Source of the DNA: Acidobacteriota bacterium
Lineage (GTDB): Bacteria; Acidobacteriota; Terriglobia; Terriglobales; Acidobacteriaceae
DNA length: 64,000 nucleotides
Direction: 5' to 3'
Assembly (NCBI GenBank): GCA_021780315.1
Contig: JAJXYY010000042.1
Span: 558,001 to 622,000 of the forward strand
In this document: piece by piece, positions 35,845 to 43,614 of the stretch
Position numbering within the stretch: the stretch's first letter is position 1
How the letters are laid out: the number at the start of each line of letters is the position of its first letter
Notes under the pieces: generated by a model
The model's input: only the letters and a program-made list of their open reading frames with translations
Database searches by the model: none
What the model was told of the DNA's origin: nothing
Program-made: the position numbers and the translations under genes

Positions 35845-38800
35845 CTACATCGGGTACACGATCAACTCGCATACCCCACTGTGGCAGGTCTCCACTCCTT
35901 CCCGGACCAGGCTGGCCGCAGATCCGGCCGGAGTCCACCCAGCAAACTTTACCTGCAACAGACGCTCGTCCTTCTGCGCAGCAACATTCACCCCCTGCCT
36001 GGCATCCTCTTGGCGCGGCTCACGAACTAAATCCAGCACCGCCCCATCCCGGATCAAAATCTTGTACACCGACATACTGTTCTTCCCCACAACCCTGCCC
36101 AGCGCAAACACCCGCAACTGCATCAGCGCCGCCCGCCCGTCCGTCATGCCCGATTTAACTCCCTGCCCCTCAAGCGCCGCAATCTTCGCCTTCAGCTTGG
36201 TCTCCACCGCTTCCCGCCCCATCAACGACCACGGTCTTGTCTGGCTGTCCTGCAGCAGAATGGATGCCATCTGGTAATACTTCAGCGCTACACTCGCATG
36301 CCCCCGCTTCTCCTCGATCTCCCCCATATGCAGGCCACTCTCCGGACTGCTCTGGTTAAGCCAGCCAGCCCGCACATAGCTCTCTGCTTCGTACATGTGC
36401 CCCTCCTTGAACAGCGCCCAACCCAGCGTGTCCCACGTAGCCACCAGCAAGTTTTGGTTCATCTTCTGCGACAGATCACCACTCCGAGCCATCCAGTTCG
36501 CCGAGTCCGCAGACAATTTGTCCACCACGCTGCGGGCACTCTTCTCTGCCAGATCCAGCTCCACCCCGGCGCTGGCCAACTCATACGCCGCCGAGTTCCG
36601 CATCTGGTCCGAGGTCGCAGTCTGCAGCACCTTCACCAGCTTGGCCTGGCCCTCCGCCGTCTTGCCCGTCTCCAGCTCTGCTATGCCCAGCGGTAACAAT
36701 ACTGCGACATTCGTCGTCGATCTCGCCTCCACCGGCTCCAGCAAACGGATAATCTCCGCCCATCCGCCGCTCGCTTCCAGCATCGAAGCCAGCATAATCG
36801 CCGCAGTATCATCCTCAGGAGTCAGCTTCACCAGCGTCCGCATCGTCGCGACACTGTCGTCATAGTGCCCCAGATTCATCTGCGCCTGGGCCAGCGGTAC
36901 ATACATCGTATAAATCGTTGGATGCAGCTCCACCTCTTTCTTGTAATCCTCAACCGCCAGGGCAAACCGCTGTCTCAGCGCCTCCAGATAGCCGTACGTG
37001 CCCCACAGACGCTCTTGCTTGTCGTTGATCTTCTTCGCCTCATCCAGCAGATGCTCCGCCTCGTTCAGCGCCCCCGACTCCACCGACTCATACGCCCGCT
37101 TCACCAGCTCCGCCGCCGCTGGATTGTTGCTGCCCGCCAGCGGCGGCCCCTGAACCTCACCCTTCGTCCCCGTCGACGTGAGCTGAATATAAGGCTCTCC
37201 CGCATTCAACGTGGCGTCCATCCACGCCTTGTAAGCCTTCCACTCCCCTGCCGGTACCTGCCGCTGATCGATCTCCACCCTGCGCACCACCGTCAACTGC
37301 TCGTGGTCAATCGCATACGTCCGGTCAAAGCTCACATACGGAGTCTTGCGGTGGAGTTCACTGGGCAGCTCCACCCCCCAGCCCTTGGGCAGTTCCAGCA
37401 CCGTCTTCGCAGTATCCACCCTTGGCTCGCCCAGTTGAATCGGCAGTTGCGGCGGATCCTTCTCATCCACCTGGGCCAACATCTCACTCGGAAACAGCGG
37501 CACAATCCTGAAGTTGTCCCAGTCCCCCAGCTTCTCCCGCTCGTAGTCATAGGACAGACGCTCCGGCTCAGCAGTCGCATCCGGCCTGCTCGCCTCCGCA
37601 TGGCTGGTCGTGCCGGCAAACCCCAGTTGCTGCGAGATCGCCTGCGTCAACTGGTCCCACTGTCCCGGCGATACCTGCCGAAATAACGCCCGCAGCACCA
37701 GCTCATCATCCCCTCGCGTCACATACTCCATGTGTGTGTTCGCCGTGCCATTCACCCCCAGCTTTCCAACAGCCGTAAACGCACTGAACGGCACAAACGG
37801 CAGACCTTTCGGCGTTCGTTCCAGCATGGCCGCGCCCTGGTCCGGAACCACCAGCGTCCGCCTGTCCCGCACCACCGACACCAGCATCCGGTACGGCGCA
37901 ACCTCCGCCGTCGCGTCCATCCACACCATCGAACCGCCCATCGGCAGGGCCGTAATCATATGGTTGAACGCCGCTGGCGAAGGCACCTCCTCATTCATCC
38001 GAATCCCCGCGCCAATCATCGCCGCATCCGCATGGAACCCCGCCGCGCCTAGCATCGCCGCCAGCAGCGTGTGCTTGTCCTTGCAATCGCCATACTGATT
38101 TTGCAGTACCTCTCCAGCCGCATGCGGCTGATACCGCCCCACCCCAAACGCCACGCCAATGTACCGGATCTGCGTCGCAACATAGCCATACAGCGCTCGA
38201 ATCTTCTCGTCGTCCGTACTCTTGCCTGCCGTCAGCTCCGCCACCTTCGCCTTCACCGCGCCATCCGCCACCGCACGGTCACCTTCGAGCATCCGGTACC
38301 ACGCACCCACCGCCTCCCAACTCTTGAACGTAGTCCACGCCACTGGAGCCAGCTCCCCCTCCGGGTTATGCTCCTTCTTCGCCGCATCCGCTTGCGCTTG
38401 CTTCTTCTCCGCGTCCGACTGCACCACCGGAGTCAACTGCGACCCCGTCCACCGATACACCTTCTCCCCACCAGCTTCGCTCACCACCGGAGCATGCTCC
38501 GGGCTCCACACCTTCACATACTTGCCCTGAGGCACATGCAACTCCACCGTCGCCTGCAGCACCACCACTCCCGCGCCAAAGTTCTCCTGGCCCCAGAACT
38601 CCCCCGGCACCTCCGCCTTCACCCGCACCGACGTCGCCTTGTACTCCAGACGATCGCCCACCCGCAGACTCCGTATCGGAATCTGCTTCTCCTTCAAATC
38701 GCTGTAAAAAGGAGCTTGCCGCGTAATCTCCTGCGGCATGTCCTGCGCGTCCCCCACCGACGTCTCCACCACGCTGCCATCCGGCTTTCGCACCCGCACA

Positions 38801-39099
38801 TACTGCAACTCAATCCGCTCGCTGCTCGACGCATACGGAATCGTCAACACTCCAAACTGCCGTGCCGCAGCCTCCGACTGAATCCGCATCACCCCGGTCA
38901 GCTCTTTGGTGCCTGTACCATCCGCCGCAAATCGATACACCGTGTCCAGCCGCTCCACCACCACCGGCTCCGCCGCATAGCGATCCACCGGCGCCGCTGC
39001 AGTCCCAGCAGCCTTCGTCGCATCCGATGCCTGACCCACCACCATCCCTGGCATCACAGACAATCCCACCAACACCAGCCAACTCAGCGAAAAATTCAT
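35845..39099 (-). CDS. Exported DUF3857 / transglutaminase-like / TPR protein
   Basis: A 1084-residue protein with a signal peptide (LSWLVLVGLSVMPGMVVG). Residues about 45-240 are a DUF3857 beta domain (VEVERLDTVY-like start, DMPQEITRQAPFYSDLKEKQ). A transglutaminase core follows, with Cys near 335 (YGDCKDKHTLLAAML), His near 378 (FNHMI) and Asp near 393 (WMDATAEV), so the triad seems intact. A second beta domain ends about 600, and TPR units (AYESVESGALNEAEHLLDEA and similar) fill 650-950. A C-terminal beta domain ends in CHSGVCE. Such proteins are common in Acidobacteriota and Bacteroidota; substrate is unknown. It is cotranscribed with hisS/aspS at most by chance. Confidence 0.85.
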   Translation of the reverse strand: MNFSLSWLVLVGLSVMPGMVVGQASDATKAAGTAAAPVDRYAAEPVVVERLDTVYRFAADGTGTKELTGVMRIQSEAAARQFGVLTIPYASSSERIELQYVRVRKPDGSVVETSVGDAQDMPQEITRQAPFYSDLKEKQIPIRSLRVGDRLEYKATSVRVKAEVPGEFWGQENFGAGVVVLQATVELHVPQGKYVKVWSPEHAPVVSEAGGEKVYRWTGSQLTPVVQSDAEKKQAQADAAKKEHNPEGELAPVAWTTFKSWEAVGAWYRMLEGDRAVADGAVKAKVAELTAGKSTDDEKIRALYGYVATQIRYIGVAFGVGRYQPHAAGEVLQNQYGDCKDKHTLLAAMLGAAGFHADAAMIGAGIRMNEEVPSPAAFNHMITALPMGGSMVWMDATAEVAPYRMLVSVVRDRRTLVVPDQGAAMLERTPKGLPFVPFSAFTAVGKLGVNGTANTHMEYVTRGDDELVLRALFRQVSPGQWDQLTQAISQQLGFAGTTSHAEASRPDATAEPERLSYDYEREKLGDWDNFRIVPLFPSEMLAQVDEKDPPQLPIQLGEPRVDTAKTVLELPKGWGVELPSELHRKTPYVSFDRTYAIDHEQLTVVRRVEIDQRQVPAGEWKAYKAWMDATLNAGEPYIQLTSTGTKGEVQGPPLAGSNNPAAAELVKRAYESVESGALNEAEHLLDEAKKINDKQERLWGTYGYLEALRQRFALAVEDYKKEVELHPTIYTMYVPLAQAQMNLGHYDDSVATMRTLVKLTPEDDTAAIMLASMLEASGGWAEIIRLLEPVEARSTTNVAVLLPLGIAELETGKTAEGQAKLVKVLQTATSDQMRNSAAYELASAGVELDLAEKSARSVVDKLSADSANWMARSGDLSQKMNQNLLVATWDTLGWALFKEGHMYEAESYVRAGWLNQSSPESGLHMGEIEEKRGHASVALKYYQMASILLQDSQTRPWSLMGREAVETKLKAKIAALEGQGVKSGMTDGRAALMQLRVFALGRVVGKNSMSVYKILIRDGAVLDLVREPRQEDARQGVNVAAQKDERLLQVKFAGWTPAGSAASLVREGVETCHSGVCELIVYPM

Positions 39100-39201
39100 C
39101 CACTAGATGTACCTATCCAGCGACAAAAATTCCACATAAATCGCTCACCACCAACCGCCTAACCACCTGTATCGCAAACACTAACCCCGCACCGCCCCGA
39201 C

Positions 39202-39714
39202 CTACCCCTCCGCCAGATATATCCGCGTGTAGTCCAGATAGTTCTGCGCATACTTCAGAATCATCGCCCGGTCTGCATCCCCCAGCGTCCGCTTCACCTT
39301 CCCCGGAACCCCCACCACCAGCGAGTTCGGCGGCACCACCATCCCCTCCGGAATCACCGTCCCCGCCGCCAGAATCGATCCCTCCCCCACCCGCGCATTG
39401 TTCAGAATCACCGCTCCCATCCCCACCAGCACTGCATCCTCCAGCACACACCCATGCACCGTTGCATTATGCCCAATCGTCACCATCTCCCCTACAATCA
39501 CAGGATACAAATACCGCATCCCATGCAGCACCGCGCAATCCTGCACATTGCTCCGTGCCCCAATCCGGATCGAGTTAACATCCCCCCGCACCACCGCGTT
39601 CATCCACACGCTGGCCTGCTCCCCCAGCACCACATCCCCAATCACCTGCGCCGATACATCCACATAACATCCCTCGCCCACCACCGGCACCCGCCCCTGA
39701 TAACTGCGAACCAT
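39202..39714 (-). CDS. Gamma-class carbonic anhydrase-like left-handed beta-helix protein
   Basis: The product has 170 residues from ATG 39714, five bases after GGGAGG. Hexapeptide repeats (V-x-x-x-A pattern) build a left-handed beta-helix. Zinc ligands His64, His82 and His87 are present, with Arg43, Asp45 and Gln58 in the positions known from the Methanosarcina Cam enzyme. The H82-H87 spacing of five equals that of Cam. The acidic loop of Cam is missing, as in YrdA/PaaY-like members, so activity is likely but unproved. It is divergent from rpsU and shares the promoter region that holds the palindromic sites. Confidence 0.9.
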   Translation of the reverse strand: MVRSYQGRVPVVGEGCYVDVSAQVIGDVVLGEQASVWMNAVVRGDVNSIRIGARSNVQDCAVLHGMRYLYPVIVGEMVTIGHNATVHGCVLEDAVLVGMGAVILNNARVGEGSILAAGTVIPEGMVVPPNSLVVGVPGKVKRTLGDADRAMILKYAQNYLDYTRIYLAEG

Positions 39715-39794
39715 AACATCCTCCCAACCTGACCCAGATTCTATGCCCCTGCCCCTGCTCCCTGCGACTCTGTCGGCTCCTATGTCATTTACAC

Positions 39795-39809
39795 GACAAT
39801 TCATGTCGA
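39795..39809. promoter_or_regulatory. 15-base palindromic element, copy 1
   Basis: GACAATTCATGTCGA contains CGACA/TGTCG as inverted arms around ATTCA. A copy with a single difference occurs at 54617-54631. It lies between the divergent gamma carbonic anhydrase and rpsU starts, so it is a candidate operator. Confidence 0.4.
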
Positions 39810-39827
39810 TTTAATCGAAAAAAACAC

Positions 39828-39854
39828 TTGTACTTCCTCAGAAATATGTATGAT
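39828..39854 (+). promoter_or_regulatory. Putative sigma-70 promoter of rpsU
   Basis: TTGTAC at 39828-39833 and TATGAT at 39849-39854 are separated by 15 bases, slightly short. TATGAT differs from the consensus at one base. It would give an rpsU leader of about 60 bases. Confidence 0.4.
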
Positions 39855-39885
39855 CAAGCTCCAATCGGAGGTATCCTGATAAGTA

Positions 39886-39897
39886 TCCCAATTGGGA
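39886..39897. promoter_or_regulatory. Perfect 12-base palindrome in the rpsU leader
   Basis: TCCCAATTGGGA reads the same on both strands and lies 22 bases before the rpsU start. It could be an operator or an RNA hairpin that masks the ribosome site. Function is speculative. Confidence 0.4.
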
Positions 39898-39918
39898 CTG
39901 TTTGGAGGTGTATTTTTC

Positions 39919-40116
39919 TTGGCAGAGGTTCGAGTACAAGAAGGCGAACCCCTTGAGAATGCCCTGCGACGCTTCAAGCGTAAGGTGCAGACCGAAGACA
40001 TCATCAAGGAAGTCAAGCGTCACTCTTTCTACCTGAAACCAGGTGAAAAGAAGCGCGTGAAGGAAGCGCTGGCACGTAAGCGCAATCGTAAGAAGGTTCG
40101 TAAGGAGCAGGACTAA
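39919..40116 (+). CDS. rpsU: Ribosomal protein bS21
   Basis: The product has 65 residues, the normal length. It has the S21 pattern VRVQEGEPLENALRRFKRKV followed by a lysine/arginine-rich C-terminus (KKRVKEALARKRNRKKVRK). It binds the small subunit near the anti-Shine-Dalgarno end and aids initiation. The start is TTG 39919, with GGAGG ten bases upstream; an in-frame TTG 27 bases earlier gives a longer protein that would not fit the family. The gene stands alone, away from dnaG-rpoD, which in many bacteria follow it. A hairpin lies 24 bases downstream of the stop. Confidence 0.95.
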   Translation: MAEVRVQEGEPLENALRRFKRKVQTEDIIKEVKRHSFYLKPGEKKRVKEALARKRNRKKVRKEQD

Positions 40117-40139
40117 GTCCAGCCCCCGTAAACAGGGTA

Positions 40140-40175
40140 GGCCGTCACCAATCGCCATCGGCAGACGTGACGGCC
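40140..40175 (+). terminator. Hairpin downstream of rpsU
   Basis: GGCCGTCAC at 40140-40148 pairs exactly with GTGACGGCC at 40167-40175, and a small GCC/GGC stem nests inside the loop. No T-run follows, so it could be an RNA stability element or a weak terminator. Confidence 0.5.
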
Positions 40176-40402
40176 ACCCAAATCACCAGTTCTCGTACTC
40201 CCCTGAGGACTGACCGGCAGAGAAGACGTCGCTCCCGACGACTTGAACTGTGACCGGCTAACCGTCGCACCGCAACACGTCACCCGGGCCCTCATCGAAA
40301 GATACCAGTCAGCACCACCGACTGGCACTTGGGCAGACTACCTCCCCCCGTATGGAGATGTTTAGCCTCTCTTTTTCCGCAGCAAGAATGGGAGAAGCGG
40401 CT

Positions 40403-40819
40403 ATGGAATTCGTGGACAAACTACTCACCTGCATCGACTGTGGCGGCGAATTTATCTTCACCGCCGGGGAACAACTCTTCTTCTTCGACAAGCAGTTCAA
40501 AAACGACCCCAAACGTTGTAAACCCTGCAAATCCAAACGCGCCAACACCGCAGCGTCGCCCGGAAACGGTCCCGCCGCAGCCGGCCTCTGCCGCACCGAA
40601 ACCCGTACCCACTGCTCCGAGTGTGGCATCGAGACCACCGTGCCATTCAAGCCAACTCAGGGCCGCCCCGTGCTCTGTCGACAGTGTTTTCAGGCCAAAC
40701 GCCCCCTCCCGCCAACCGAAGCCGCTACCGCCAGCCTCATCGCTGCCGCTGCGCCCGGTGGGATGGTCGCCGCCGGTATCCCACTCGGTGCCGTACCGGG
40801 CAAACCCCGACACGCCTGA
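40403..40819 (+). CDS. Double zinc-ribbon protein (zf-trcl-like)
   Basis: The product has 138 residues from ATG 40403 (GGAG eight bases upstream). The first ribbon, MEFVDKLLTCIDCGGEF to RCKPCK, matches the probable zinc-ribbon family PF13451 (CxxC twice, 29 residues apart). The second (HCSECGIETTVPF to LCRQCF) matches CxxC-x-CxxC proteins of the same type. The C-terminal 45 residues are Ala/Pro/Gly rich and probably disordered. No signal peptide is seen. It may act in transcription or translation, but this is unproved. It lies 286 bases downstream of rpsU, with the hairpin between. Confidence 0.75.
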   Translation: MEFVDKLLTCIDCGGEFIFTAGEQLFFFDKQFKNDPKRCKPCKSKRANTAASPGNGPAAAGLCRTETRTHCSECGIETTVPFKPTQGRPVLCRQCFQAKRPLPPTEAATASLIAAAAPGGMVAAGIPLGAVPGKPRHA

Positions 40820-40872
40820 GACCCATATCCGCAACCGCACCACTCCAGCTATGCTAGGGGCGAGGGTCCACC

Positions 40873-41796
40873 ATGGATGCAGTCTACCCCCTTGACGCCA
40901 CCGCCCCCGCAAGCGACGCACTCGTACGCGCACGTACCCACCTCGGAGACTACGAACTCACCATCTGCACCGATGGCATATACCGGCTCGACGGCGGTGC
41001 CATGTTCGGTGTCGTCCCCAAGACACTCTGGCAAAAACGCACCCCCGCCGACGACCAGAACTGCATCCTCCTGGGACTCAACACCGCCATCGTCCGCACC
41101 GGACACCACACCGTCCTCATCGAGACCGGCATCGGAAACAAGCAGTCCGCCAAGATGCGTGAGATCCACGGCAATCAGGAACTCCTCCCCACCTCGCTCG
41201 CCGCCGCCGGTATCCACCCCCAAGAGGTCGACATTGTCATCAATACCCACCTCCACTTCGACCACTGTGGCTGGAACACCACCCTCCACCCCGATGGCTC
41301 CGTCACCCCCACCTTCCCCAACGCCCGCTACTTCGCCCACGCCGGCGAGGTCGCCCACGGTCATCTCCAACTCGACCGCGACCGCATCAGCTATCTCTCC
41401 CCCAACTACGATCCGCTCATCCAATCCGGTCAGATGACCCTGCTCACCACCGAAGGCATTCGTGCCAACTCCGAGATCGTCCCCGGAATCTCTGTCGAAC
41501 TCTTCCCCGGCCACACCGCCCAACTCATGGGAGTCCACATCCAATCCACCACCCACGCCGGAACCCAGCGGCACGCCTGCTACATCTCCGACCTCATCCC
41601 CACCAGCGCCCACCTCGACCCCACCTGGGTCATGGGCTACGACCTCGACCCAATCACCTGCATCGCCCAGCGCAAACGCTTCTACCAGCGCGCCATCCCC
41701 GAAGACTGGCTGGTCCTCTTCACCCACGACCACCACAGCCCCATGGCCCACCTCGCCCTCAACGAAAAAGGCAAACCCATCGTCCGGCCAACCTGA
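40873..41796 (+). CDS. MBL-fold metallo-hydrolase
   Basis: A 307-residue metallo-beta-lactamase-fold hydrolase. The dinuclear metal motif HLHFDH at 126-131 is intact. Later His and Asp residues (HAGEVAHGH, FPGHTAQ, SDLIPT, FTHDHHS) complete the site. It belongs to the broad family that includes lactonases and quinone/phosphoesterases; substrate is not readable. No signal peptide is seen. It starts 54 bases after the zinc-ribbon gene and ends one base before the hepT remnant, tail to tail. Confidence 0.88.
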   Translation: MDAVYPLDATAPASDALVRARTHLGDYELTICTDGIYRLDGGAMFGVVPKTLWQKRTPADDQNCILLGLNTAIVRTGHHTVLIETGIGNKQSAKMREIHGNQELLPTSLAAAGIHPQEVDIVINTHLHFDHCGWNTTLHPDGSVTPTFPNARYFAHAGEVAHGHLQLDRDRISYLSPNYDPLIQSGQMTLLTTEGIRANSEIVPGISVELFPGHTAQLMGVHIQSTTHAGTQRHACYISDLIPTSAHLDPTWVMGYDLDPITCIAQRKRFYQRAIPEDWLVLFTHDHHSPMAHLALNEKGKPIVRPT

Positions 41797-41797
41797 A

Positions 41798-42169
41798 TCA
41801 ACCTGCCGAAGCACCACCCTCGCTAAGTCCAAGCTCCTGCTTCCACGCCAGCACCTCCGCCTTCAGCGGTTCCAGCATCGTCTCGACCACCCCCCACACC
41901 ACCACATCATCCACCTGCCCATAGCCATGGATCAGAAAGTTTCGGAAGTCCACGATCTTCCGCGTGTGGACAATCTTGTCCGCGGTTGCAGGAAAGTGCT
42001 TCGTCATCTGCGACAGCGCCTCGCCCACGACGCTGAACTTACGCTCCACCGCAGCCCGTAACATCGCATCCTGCTCGTACACTTGCAGCGTCTTGCCTCA
42101 GGTAAAGACTTCGATATCCGTGATCGCCCGCTCAATCTCCCACAGGTACAACTCCAGATTACGCGGCAT
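41798..42169 (-). pseudogene. hepT: HepT toxin gene disrupted by an in-frame TGA
   Basis: An ATG at 42169 overlaps the mntA stop by 11 bases and opens a 123-residue HepT reading frame. Codon 24 is TGA (minus strand, 42100-42098), so translation should stop after IEVFT. The frame then continues without error and carries the HepT signature RNFLIHGY (R-x4-H-x-Y), the tyrosine that MntA AMPylates. A single C-to-T change from CGA would explain it. A GTG at 42082 could restart a 94-residue N-terminally truncated form. HepT normally acts as an RNase toxin. The toxin is therefore probably inactive, unless the TGA is a sequencing error or is read through. Confidence 0.8.
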
Positions 42170-42467
42170 AAAGATTCACTTTCGTAGCCTCGATCTCCTT
42201 CAGGAAATAAGGGTTCCTGACGCTGCGCAAACTCACCAGATCGACCCTCCGGTCAAACAGTGACGCCAGGCTGCGCTGAAACGAAAAATAGTTCTCCGCA
42301 TACTCACCCGGAGACAGCGCCTCAAACTCCACGACCAGATCAATATCACTCTCACTGGGACTAAAGTCCTCTCGCAAGGCGGAGCCAAATAGCGCCAGAC
42401 CCAGCACATGATGCTGCCGGCACAAACCGGCTAGCTGCTGCCGCTTTATCGAGATCTCATCCACCAT
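42159..42467 (-). CDS. mntA: MntA-type minimal nucleotidyltransferase (antitoxin partner of HepT)
   Basis: A 102-residue nucleotidyltransferase. The polymerase-beta-like motif GSALREDFSPSESDIDLVVEF carries the GSxxR and the SDxD metal residues, complete here. MntA antitoxins AMPylate HepT on its conserved tyrosine to neutralise it. GAGG lies seven to eight bases before ATG 42467. The gene overlaps the disrupted hepT by 11 bases, which keeps the operon arrangement. The antitoxin is intact while the toxin is not, as expected during decay. Confidence 0.88.
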   Translation of the reverse strand: MVDEISIKRQQLAGLCRQHHVLGLALFGSALREDFSPSESDIDLVVEFEALSPGEYAENYFSFQRSLASLFDRRVDLVSLRSVRNPYFLKEIEATKVNLYAA

Positions 42468-42570
42468 AGCCCAACCTCTCTCCCGGCTTGCCCATCATGG
42501 TATCGACCACCAGTGTATCGACACCGCTGATCAAAAGGTATCTCCATCTTCCGCTTCCGCCCCAAACGCA

Positions 42571-42594
42571 GAAAAGCCCTGCCAAAGCAGGGCT
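42571..42594 (-). terminator. Intrinsic terminator of the rplU-rpmA operon
   Basis: An eight-base-pair stem, AGCCCTGC / GCAGGGCT with loop CAAA, is followed on the minus strand by TTTT. It lies 27 bases after the rpmA stop. Confidence 0.85.
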
Positions 42595-42620
42595 GGTCCG
42601 CACCAATCTATTTCAGTTAC

Positions 42621-42896
42621 TTACGCAGGAACCGACATCACGTCCGCCGGGTCGACGTTCACAAAACGTCCATGCTGGCCACGATCCTGGAAGCGAACCA
42701 CGCCGCTGACGGTCGCAAACAAGGTGTCATCCTTGCCCCGGCCAACGTTCGCGCCTGGCTTCAGTGGTGTCCCACGCTGCCGCACGATGATGCCGCCGCC
42801 CAGAATCGCCTGGCCGCCAAACACCTTCACTCCCAGCCGTTGTGCATTTGAGTCGCGGCCGTTTTTAGAAGAACCTAAGCCTTTTTTATGTGCCAT
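42621..42896 (-). CDS. rpmA: Ribosomal protein bL27
   Basis: The product has 91 residues. It starts [20 protein letters not shown], the standard L27 N-terminus that reaches the peptidyl-transferase centre and needs no propeptide cleavage. [20 protein letters not shown] is also typical. The gene follows rplU by 55 bases, the universal rplU-rpmA arrangement, and is closed by the intrinsic terminator at 42571. Confidence 0.97.
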   Translation of the reverse strand: MAHKKGLGSSKNGRDSNAQRLGVKVFGGQAILGGGIIVRQRGTPLKPGANVGRGKDDTLFATVSGVVRFQDRGQHGRFVNVDPADVMSVPA

Positions 42897-42951
42897 TTCA
42901 ATCGCCTCTTTCGCGCCGCCCGCAAGCCATGCGCTCTCAAAATCTAAATTC

Positions 42952-43275
42952 TTAAGCCTTGAAGCTCTTGCCGTTCACCAGAATCTCGTTGATCTTCACT
43001 TCAACGTAGTTCTGACGATGACCCTGCATCTTCTTGTACTGCTTCTTGCGCTTCAGCTTGAAGACCAGAATCTTCTCGCCGCGGCCTTCGCCCACCACAG
43101 AAGCCAGCACCTTCGCGCCAGAAAGCTCCTGCTCGAACTTGCCCTCTTCCGCGCTCACTGCCAACACATCCGAGAACTCTACCGAGCCATTCTCATGCGC
43201 GGTCGTCTCGATCTTCAACTTGTCACCCGGCGATACCAGGTACTGCTTGCCGCCAGTGCGGATAACTGCGTACAT
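42952..43275 (-). CDS. rplU: Ribosomal protein bL21
   Basis: The product has 107 residues from ATG 43275, with GAGG nine bases upstream; an in-frame upstream start at 43311 is not supported. [20 protein letters not shown] and [20 protein letters not shown] are typical L21 segments that contact 23S rRNA. It begins a two-gene operon with rpmA. A promoter about 220 bases upstream leaves a long leader that may hold an L21 autoregulatory element. Confidence 0.97.
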   Translation of the reverse strand: MYAVIRTGGKQYLVSPGDKLKIETTAHENGSVEFSDVLAVSAEEGKFEQELSGAKVLASVVGEGRGEKILVFKLKRKKQYKKMQGHRQNYVEVKINEILVNGKSFKA

Positions 43276-43488
43276 GACTAAAAACCTCAAGCGTGTCGCG
43301 GCCATAAACAAGGCCAGCGCAATTCGCTTCCTTCATCTCAGATTGTGCTGCATGGGGCGCATACAGAAGCACTGCATCAAGCCAGCCGAGCCAAACCTCG
43401 CAGTCCCTGTCCTACTGGCCGCCGGTTCGTACCTGCCAACCCTGCAACTCACGAGCAAATCACACACACGCAGGCTGCAGCGCCAAAC
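43276..43488 (-). promoter_or_regulatory. Long 5' leader of rplU
   Basis: If the promoter at 43495-43523 is used, about 210 bases of RNA precede rplU. It is probably where an autogenous L21 leader structure would form. I could not fold it by hand with confidence, and no gene is seen inside it. Confidence 0.45.
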
Positions 43489-43494
43489 TTCAAA

Positions 43495-43523
43495 AGTCTA
43501 TCGCGTTTCCGCCTCGGGGTCAA
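43495..43523 (-). promoter_or_regulatory. Sigma-70 promoter of rplU-rpmA
   Basis: On the minus strand TTGACC (43523-43518) and TAGACT (43500-43495) are separated by exactly 17 bases. It is the best consensus match in the window. It precedes rplU by about 220 bases. Confidence 0.7.
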
Positions 43524-43614
43524 CGACTCTTCCGGCCACCGCGTCCCTCACCCATCCCTCAACCCGCAAAACCCCATAAATACCGCCCGGACACCCCCAA
43601 AAACCGCAACCCCA

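Noticed and set aside
42098-42100. TGA in hepT read as selenocysteine
   Set aside because: No selenoprotein family resemblance, no recognisable SECIS hairpin after the codon, and HepT is not a redox protein.
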